From positions 1-64,000 of the forward strand of contig NHNY01000042.1 of the NCBI GenBank assembly GCA_002786065.1: DNA of 64,000 bases. The letters run 5' to 3'. The notes beneath the pieces were generated by a model. It was not told where the DNA came from, searched no databases, and saw only the letters and a list, made by a program, of their open reading frames with translations. Numbering within the stretch: the stretch's first letter is position 1; the number at the start of each line of letters is the position of its first letter. The translations under genes and the position numbers were made by a program. Shown here in pieces: positions 57,797 to 64,000 of the stretch. The DNA is from Microcyclospora pomicola. Lineage: Eukaryota > Ascomycota > Dothideomycetes > Capnodiales.

Positions 57797-59707
57797 ATGG
57801 CTACTCAGCAGGCACAAGTCAAGGAGTGGCAAAAGCGTGCCGAGGCATTCCAGCCCCTGGACCTCAAGCAGGTGCAAAAGCCACTGGCCGAGCTCAACGA
57901 TCACCTTACTCTGCGAAGTTACATTGTTGGCTACAGCTTGACTGATGCCGACACAGCAGTGTGGAAGACCTTGCGTGGCAATCGTGTGGCGTTTGGTTTC
58001 ATCAAAGGTGGTGCCTTGATCAGCTTATGGCGATGGTTCAATTTCATCTCTGAGACCGCAAACCCGACCCTTGATCAGCCCACCAAACCCAAAGAGGCAG
58101 CAGACGATGGTGCCAGTTATGACATTGGACTCCAGGGCACCGAGAATGGTGTGGTAACGAGGTTCCCACCTGAGCCTTCCGGCTATCTGCATATCGGCCA
58201 CGCGAAAGCTGCGTTGCTGAACGACTACTTTGCGCACAAGAAATACAAGGGCACAATGATCCTACGCTTCGATGATACCAACCCTTCGAAAGAGAAGCAA
58301 GAGTACCAGGATGCGATCTTGGAGGATTGTGCACTTCTTGGAGTCAAGCCAGACCGTGTCACATATACGAGTGATTACTTCCAGGACTTGTATGAGCGAT
58401 GTGTTCAGATGATCAAGGATGGCAATGCCTATGCCGATAACACACCGCAAGAGACGCTCAAGATTGAGCGTGAGCAAAGGATTGAAAGCTCCCATCGCAA
58501 TGACACGATCGAGGACAACCTGGCTCATTTCGAGGAGATGAAGACCGGCAGTGAGGAAGGCGTCAAGTGGTTCATTCGCGCCAAACTGGATATGAGCAGC
58601 AACAACGGTGCTATGCGAGACCCAGTCATCTACCGTTGCAACCCTGAAGCGCACCACAGGACCGGAAACACATGGAAAATCTACCCGACGTACGACTTTG
58701 CTTGCCCGATCGTTGACTCTGTTGAAGGTATTACCCATGCTTTGAGGACGACTGAGTACAATGACCGAGATGCACAATATCAATGGTTCATCACCACCCT
58801 GAAGCTAAGACATGTCTACAACTGGAACTTTTCGCGCATGAACTTTATCAAGACATTGTTGTCGAAGCGGAAACTCACTAAGATCGTCGACCAAGGCGTT
58901 GTGTGGGGTTGGGATGATCCCCGTATGGCGACTGTCCGAGGTATTCGCCGACGAGGTATGACGATCCCGGCTCTGCAAGAGTTCATCCTGAAGCAAGGAC
59001 CAAGCAAGAACATCAACCTCATGGACTGGGCCGCATTTTGGGCAACGAACAAGAAGTTCATCGACCCTGTCGCTACTCGTTACACGGCTGTTGTCGCCAA
59101 CAACAAGGTCACCGCGACGGTTGCTGGTGCACCTGAAGCGCCACGTACCGAGGAGAAAGACTTGCATGCCAAGAATGCAGACCTCGGGAAGAAGAAGGTC
59201 GTGTACAGCAAACATATCATTCTTGACCAGGAGGATGCGCAATCTTTTGCCGAAGACGAAGAGATCACCCTCATGAACTGGGGCAATGCCATCGTCCGTA
59301 AGAAGCACTACTCTCTGAACCCGATCACTGCCATCAAGGACGCCGTCAGCGGCGACCAGCGCACCGTCACCGAGCTCGAGCTCGAGTTGCACCTGCAAGG
59401 CGACGTCAAGAAGACTTCCAAAAAGATCACCTGGCTCTCGACTGACCAGGAGCTCGTGCCGCTGACCATGTACGACTTCGACTACCTCATTACCAAGGAC
59501 AAGCCGGACCCAGACGACTCGCTCGAGGATATCCTGGCCAAAGATACTCTGACCAAGACCGAGGCGCTGGCGGATCTGAACGTCGCAGGCCTCAAGGAGG
59601 ATGACATTGTGCAGTTCGATCGTAAGGGGTATTTCCGCATCGACAAGGCACTGAAACATGGTGATAGTGTCGTTGCGTTCCAGATCCCGACGGGTAAGAA
59701 GATGTAG
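57797..59707 (+). CDS. GUS1: Cytosolic glutamyl-tRNA synthetase (class I)
   Basis: The enzyme charges tRNA-Glu with glutamate in the cytosol. The product, about 636 residues, has an N-terminal GST-like domain (about residues 1-115) followed by the class I catalytic core. The HIGH motif is in RFPPEPSGYLHIGHAK; other core blocks are RFDDTNPSKEKQEYQD, DPVIYRCN, TWKIYPTYDFACPIVD and the KMSKS-like LSKRKL loop. The anticodon-binding beta-barrels occupy the C-terminus (LYS/HIILDQEDA onward). The GST-like N-terminus and the WKIYPTYDF block are shared with GlnRS; the RGIRRRGMT segment and overall fit are closer to eukaryotic GluRS. Met at 57797 has the better start context; Met at 57752 is in frame upstream. 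Confidence 0.92.
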   Translation: MATQQAQVKEWQKRAEAFQPLDLKQVQKPLAELNDHLTLRSYIVGYSLTDADTAVWKTLRGNRVAFGFIKGGALISLWRWFNFISETANPTLDQPTKPKEAADDGASYDIGLQGTENGVVTRFPPEPSGYLHIGHAKAALLNDYFAHKKYKGTMILRFDDTNPSKEKQEYQDAILEDCALLGVKPDRVTYTSDYFQDLYERCVQMIKDGNAYADNTPQETLKIEREQRIESSHRNDTIEDNLAHFEEMKTGSEEGVKWFIRAKLDMSSNNGAMRDPVIYRCNPEAHHRTGNTWKIYPTYDFACPIVDSVEGITHALRTTEYNDRDAQYQWFITTLKLRHVYNWNFSRMNFIKTLLSKRKLTKIVDQGVVWGWDDPRMATVRGIRRRGMTIPALQEFILKQGPSKNINLMDWAAFWATNKKFIDPVATRYTAVVANNKVTATVAGAPEAPRTEEKDLHAKNADLGKKKVVYSKHIILDQEDAQSFAEDEEITLMNWGNAIVRKKHYSLNPITAIKDAVSGDQRTVTELELELHLQGDVKKTSKKITWLSTDQELVPLTMYDFDYLITKDKPDPDDSLEDILAKDTLTKTEALADLNVAGLKEDDIVQFDRKGYFRIDKALKHGDSVVAFQIPTGKKM

Positions 59708-59881
59708 AAGACATCTGGACACGCTCTGTAGGAAATGGACAAGTGAGAACATTCTTCGCCGTGAATGCATAATGCGCTAGGGTATATCGGGGTATATAAG
59801 ACGACAACCATGATCAATGCCATGAACCCATGAGAAATCCATTCAGCATTATCGTTGTAGGCAGGAAACAACACCGCAGCC

Positions 59882-62638
59882 TCAAGCTGATTCTCCATAC
59901 CTCACATCCCTCTCCACCCTCCTGTCCCACTCCCGATCGATGACCGGTACCGGCGGTCCGCCATTTTCCTTCTCCACGCGGTTGAGCAGACTGCCTTGTG
60001 CGAACTCACTTGATCCGTAGATGTCAAGCATCGGGCCCTTCGCATGCGCTCCGTCCATGACGCCGCGACCGACTCGCTCTTCTCCCGCACGACCCGGATG
60101 CGACGTCAACAGCAGACCGCCCTCGACGAACGCGCCGCTCGAATGTGGGAGCGGGCCTGCATCAGCTGGTGAGCGGGAAGGATCAGATCTTTGTCCCGGC
60201 CGCGAGTCGGCGCGAGCACGCCCAGCGGCAGAAGCAGTGTTTCGTCCGCGCCAGTCCGTGGAGGCAGGGACGCCGAGTGGGTCGTCTGGAGAAGTGGCGT
60301 TGTCAATGAGGCCGCCGGAGCCGATCTGGTCGGGTTGGAAGCCGCGGCCCTTGTTGGCGTGCTGGGGTGGATCTCTATACTGCGGCGTGAGGTCGATGAG
60401 AGGCGTAGGCTTCTCCTTGGCGCGCGAGCCGGAGCGTTGGAGGTCGACGGAGCCACGGCCAGGGGCACCGCGGACTGATCGTCGGCGTCCTGGGCCAGCA
60501 TAAGTGGTGTGTGTCGCTCCGCTGCGACTTGCGATGTCGCGGCGTTGCTCGTCCATCGAGCCTCGTCTCGGGCTGTCGTCGTAGTTCCCATTCAGCAGAT
60601 TAGGTCCATTCATCCATGGTATTTCTTTCTCCACCTCCCGCTCTCCGGCGTCCCGGCGTCGTTGCGAGTAACGGCGGCCTAGAAGACCTGTGGACAGAAA
60701 GTCTTCTGATGTCGCTGGTGTCGCTTTCGTATAATCTGTCACGCTTGGCCGGGGTTTGCGCGGTGATGAATTGTCATGGGCCAGATTCGCCAATGGCTCG
60801 TCTTCGTCGAGTTGGGGTATGTTCGGCATTACTCCCTGAGGATGCTGCTTTCGTGGTCTGGTACTCCTCTGTCTTTTTGGTGAAGCAGACGCGCCATGTG
60901 TATATGTATCGTGCGAGTGGCCTCCCGCGGTGGGTGGGAGTGGTGCGAATTGACTCAACCGTTTCTTGTCGAATTCGCTCATCTCGAGCAGCGGCTTGAA
61001 CGACCCTAGCTCGTAGTGCGACGCTATCGATTCCCGATTCTTATTGTTACGCCCGACATCGTTCGACATATGTCCCTTTTGGACTACTGCTGCTGGTTCG
61101 AGTACCGGTCTATTTCCTTCTCCCATCACGTTGACTAAGTACCAGCTCCTCCAGCTTTGCAAAGTGCCATAGAAGCTGTCCGCCGTCGCCTGATCTCCAG
61201 TGCTGAAGAAGTGCACGAAATTCGAGGTGGATTCGAACATGATTGTCTTTTGTTGAGACTTTACTGCGAAACAATGTCGTTTCGGAGGCTTCACCTTCTT
61301 CTTCAGTTTCTCCTGAGTAGCGGTGTATATGTCGAAATCGCTCATGTGGCAGACATTCTCCTGCTGTTGTGGCTTGTCTGGGTCCTTTTGCATCGTAATT
61401 TGACCGTCCTCTTTCAGTGTGATATATCGTGATTCCCACTTCCCGACCCTCTGAGAATACAACATCATCCATGTTTGATCGCCAGGTTTCTGGCGTGGCA
61501 CACCTGCGATACTCAGCTCTGCTTCCGAACTTCCAGTACGTGGATCGACCAAAAGTAGACTGTTTTGCTTGTCCGTGTCCCAGCTGTTCATCACGTCCCG
61601 GACATGTTCATATCGTCTTAGTGGTCGCTGCACGCCCACTGTTCCAAAATATTCTAGCAATACGGCAGAACGTACGTCGATGCGCTCGGACATGACAATT
61701 GAAGCACTTTTTATGAGATCCACAGGCGTTGTTGTCGTTGTTACGGGAAATATCCGCTTCGCTTTGCCGCATTCGACCAGGACATGTCGGTCTCCAGCAT
61801 TGACCGCAGAAACCGGCGCATCTGTACCTGGCACCACACCACCACCACCCGGTCTGATCACCAATGGCTCGTTCTTAGCCGTGAGTGGTCGTGCGACTGG
61901 TCGCTGGTCCGGTACGCTTGGAGTTGCTTCCCCGCGTCTTTTTCTGAATAAGCTGAAACAGCCTGCGCCTTCTTCGCCATCCGCGAAGTTTGGTAATGCA
62001 CTGGTACTCCTAGTCGCTCTGATCTGCGCCGAACTTGGAGCGCCGTCGACACGAGGTACAGGGTCCGGTCGTGGTGGGGGAAATAAAAGGCCAGGCGCTT
62101 GAGCAGCAGCAAGTGGAGGGGCAAGGGGAATTGGTGATTGCCGGTGCAATGTTTGTACCCCTTCCTGCTTTCGTCTCCGCCTGTATCTCGCCTGTCCAAC
62201 ATCTCCTTCCGAGTCCTGCTCATGAATGTCTACCCGCCGCCCAGGCGAATCGCTTCTATCAGATGGTGACAAAGGCCGTTGCGAGTATGTTCCGCTCGAA
62301 CTTGAAGCAGCGCGAGGCTTCTCATATGACGTTGCAAGTGTTCTAGGTGCGGTGGTGGGCGAGTGGTAGCGATCTGGGTGCGCCCGCCGTGGACTGTTCG
62401 CGTGATCTTGCCCGGCAGCTGTGACCGGCCTGGTGGTATTCGGATTGTGACTGGCGCCAGTCTTGCGGTGGTATCGAGATTGACTTCTCACAATACCATC
62501 ATCGGAAACAGATTCACCGTCGTCAGGAACTTGCGGTACCTCTGGCGGGGCTGCTTGGCCTTGCGCCAGTTGCGCTCGGCGTTGCGAACGGTATCGCGAT
62601 ATTTTCGCAGTAGACGAATTGTATGGAGCTTCAGCCAT
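59882..62638 (-). CDS. RA-like and PH domain protein
   Basis: The 918-residue product is mostly disordered, with one folded middle. Around residues 280-370 lies a Ras-association/ubiquitin-like segment (HVLVECGKAKRIFPV ... LLEYFGTVGVQRPLRRYE). It is followed at about 390-510 by a pleckstrin-homology domain (WMMLYSQRVGKWESRYITL ... KSQQKTIMFESTSNFVHFF ... WYLVN). Adjacent RA and PH domains occur in adaptor proteins such as the Grb7/lamellipodin class, which suggests a membrane-signalling adaptor; the fungal protein itself is not known to me. Flanks are Arg/Ser/Pro-rich. I chose the Met at 62638 (MAEAPYN); an in-frame Met at 62704 adds 22 residues. It converges on the GluRS gene with about 175 bp between stops. 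Confidence 0.85.
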   Translation of the reverse strand: MAEAPYNSSTAKISRYRSQRRAQLAQGQAAPPEVPQVPDDGESVSDDGIVRSQSRYHRKTGASHNPNTTRPVTAAGQDHANSPRRAHPDRYHSPTTAPRTLATSYEKPRAASSSSGTYSQRPLSPSDRSDSPGRRVDIHEQDSEGDVGQARYRRRRKQEGVQTLHRQSPIPLAPPLAAAQAPGLLFPPPRPDPVPRVDGAPSSAQIRATRSTSALPNFADGEEGAGCFSLFRKRRGEATPSVPDQRPVARPLTAKNEPLVIRPGGGGVVPGTDAPVSAVNAGDRHVLVECGKAKRIFPVTTTTTPVDLIKSASIVMSERIDVRSAVLLEYFGTVGVQRPLRRYEHVRDVMNSWDTDKQNSLLLVDPRTGSSEAELSIAGVPRQKPGDQTWMMLYSQRVGKWESRYITLKEDGQITMQKDPDKPQQQENVCHMSDFDIYTATQEKLKKKVKPPKRHCFAVKSQQKTIMFESTSNFVHFFSTGDQATADSFYGTLQSWRSWYLVNVMGEGNRPVLEPAAVVQKGHMSNDVGRNNKNRESIASHYELGSFKPLLEMSEFDKKRLSQFAPLPPTAGGHSHDTYTHGASASPKRQRSTRPRKQHPQGVMPNIPQLDEDEPLANLAHDNSSPRKPRPSVTDYTKATPATSEDFLSTGLLGRRYSQRRRDAGEREVEKEIPWMNGPNLLNGNYDDSPRRGSMDEQRRDIASRSGATHTTYAGPGRRRSVRGAPGRGSVDLQRSGSRAKEKPTPLIDLTPQYRDPPQHANKGRGFQPDQIGSGGLIDNATSPDDPLGVPASTDWRGRNTASAAGRARADSRPGQRSDPSRSPADAGPLPHSSGAFVEGGLLLTSHPGRAGEERVGRGVMDGAHAKGPMLDIYGSSEFAQGSLLNRVEKENGGPPVPVIDREWDRRVERDVRYGESA

Positions 62639-63729
62639 ACTGCATGACTGTGTGCAATTGAGCGTATGCGCCAGGAAAAAAGGCAATCCAGGAGCAGAGC
62701 GCAACCTCTTGAGCTCGGATCGCTACAAAGTGAGGGCACACAAACTATTAATCACTTTTTGCAAGCTGGACCAATCAACACGCAGGAGCCGCCGGCTCGT
62801 ACTCCTGCAGCAACTCAATCTCAGTCGCGTGATCCTTTGCTAATTTCTGTCGGCGAGATGCACTTCGACCGCTGCAACGTCTTCGGCGGTGGCGTAGATG
62901 CGCAAGGGTCTTGCTGAGTTCGAGATCGATCTACCCGTGTACATTCGAATCTGCTCCGTGGAACCTTTGACAGCGCGACTTCGAGAGGGCAGCTCTCCTG
63001 GCTCGGATCTGAATATGCTGTGAAAGCGCGAATCTTGCGCCTCGATGGATGAAGCAGAAACGTGACCCTCGAAACACAAACAGAAAGTGGAATTGTTCAA
63101 GAACATGTGGGGGAGCGTAGAACTAGCGGGCCGCGCCCAATCTTGGAGCGCGCCACGTGCAATCTGCAAGGTACAGCACTTTATTGCTGACATCACTTGA
63201 CCCTGGCTGGTCTATTGAGCATACATGATATATCTGATCGTAACGATGTTATACACGTCGTTAAAATCTGTTGCTCAAACGCTACATTATTCGCCCCCAG
63301 CACTGCCATCTTCCTGTTGTCATCCACTCTGCAACATCACTGTCTGTGGTGAGGACGAGCTAGCAAGACTCGTGTCGAAGATGGATCGCATCAACTCCAA
63401 CGTCCGATGTCTCATGATCAAGGATGAAGTCAGATATGCCCGAATGAAGAGACCTACCGATGCTTTTTGCTTAAGACGCACTGGGCAAAGTGTACGGAAA
63501 AGCAGCTCTAGAATCAGTTCTGCCTAACCCCACTGCTGCTGTTGATACCATACCACGCGCAAGCATCGTACTTATTGGTCGAGAAGGTTCGCAATGAGAT
63601 TGGATGACTATTGATACATAATCGTACAGGACTCGTCCCTTAGGTCATGATATCGTGTTGCGCTTCGTTATGGTTGAAGGAAAAGAGGTTGAGCACAGCT
63701 GACCTCGTCACATGCTCCCGTCTGCACCA
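62639..63729. other. Intergenic region between two minus-strand genes
   Basis: Upstream region of the RA/PH gene and 3' flank of the partial gene at the right edge. A CCAAT word occurs near 62771. The open frame 63225-63527 has no domain and I do not call it. No RNA gene recognised. Confidence 0.4.
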
Positions 63730-64000
63730 TCAATCGCCGAAAAAATCGCTGATGGAGTCAAGCCAGCCACCGCCGCCTTCACCTCCTCCTCCTCCGCCAG
63801 AGTCACCGCCAGCGCTTGGTGGCGTAGGTCCACCTTCACCACCTCGGCCCCAGGGATCTTCCCCAGAGTTCCAGAAGCTATCATCTTGCTGCGAAGACTG
63901 CTGCTGTCCGGCAGTTCCTTCATTGTCTGGATCAAACATCGGCTCCTGACTCTGGGGACTAGCGTCGTCATTGATGCGCTCCTCTGGTGGGATGTTCTGT
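63730..64000 (-). CDS. Unidentified protein, Gly-rich C-terminal end (partial)
   Basis: The last 90 codons of a minus-strand gene that continues off the right edge. The frame runs open from the edge through NIPPEERINDDASPQSQEP and an acidic Gln-rich stretch into a poly-Gly region, then ends in WLDSISDFFGD. An internal Met at 63939 is unlikely to be the start because the frame continues upstream with similar composition. The amphipathic terminal helix after a glycine linker could be a docking tail. I cannot name the family. Confidence 0.65.
   Translation of the reverse strand, partial: QNIPPEERINDDASPQSQEPMFDPDNEGTAGQQQSSQQDDSFWNSGEDPWGRGGEGGPTPPSAGGDSGGGGGGEGGGGWLDSISDFFGD

Noticed and set aside
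1-64000. tRNA and rRNA genes
   Set aside because: I scanned by eye for TTCGA-type T-loops with paired flanks and found none that fold convincingly; a covariance-model scan would be decisive.

Overview
The window is nuclear DNA of a filamentous ascomycete. Genes carry short GT-AG introns (47-67 nt) with CTAAC/CTGAC branch sites, and the gene set (TRK transporter, HET-type NLR, Fot/pogo transposons, chromoviruses) is typical of Pezizomycotina. A strongly mutated, TA/CTAG-rich transposon island with the signature of repeat-induced point mutation (RIP) fits a Dothideomycete such as Mycosphaerellaceae. That last placement is inference.

Layout. (1) 1-17.3 kb is a gene-rich housekeeping arm: the 3' end of a cytochrome P450, a TRK potassium transporter, a PQ-loop vacuolar amino-acid transporter, a YAR1-like ankyrin protein, a small 2EXR/F-box-like protein, the splicing factor SF3a60/Prp9 head-to-head with the eIF4A-III-like helicase FAL1, a 3.9 kb stretch with no supported gene, and a low-complexity protein of unknown role. 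(2) 18.8-22.3 kb holds one large NLR-type gene (HET, then NB-ARC, then TPR) with nine nearly identical 42-residue repeats. (3) About 23.0-51.2 kb is a transposon island. A Fot/pogo DNA transposon is split by LTR element A (23696-29254). Next to it lies LTR element D (30501-50462), which contains element B (36100-48862), which in turn contains element C (37731-44929). Elements A, B and C have exact 5-bp target-site duplications. A and B are the same family and, once C is subtracted from B, both are 5,559 bp long. All four are fossils with many breaks. (4) 51.5-64 kb is again housekeeping: MCM5, VPS54, cytosolic glutamyl-tRNA synthetase, an RA/PH-domain protein, and the C-terminal end of an unidentified Gly-rich protein.

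The genes do not form one pathway. Two local arrangements carry meaning: the divergent Prp9/FAL1 pair, both RNA-splicing factors sharing about 260 bp, and the NLR lying directly against the transposon island. RIP-type mutation has a sharp left edge that falls inside the outer LTR of element A and splits one transposon into an unmutated and a heavily mutated half. The most unusual item is a block of short minus-strand coding pieces, with intron-like gaps and a Cys-rich motif, between the pol region and the 3' LTR of element C.
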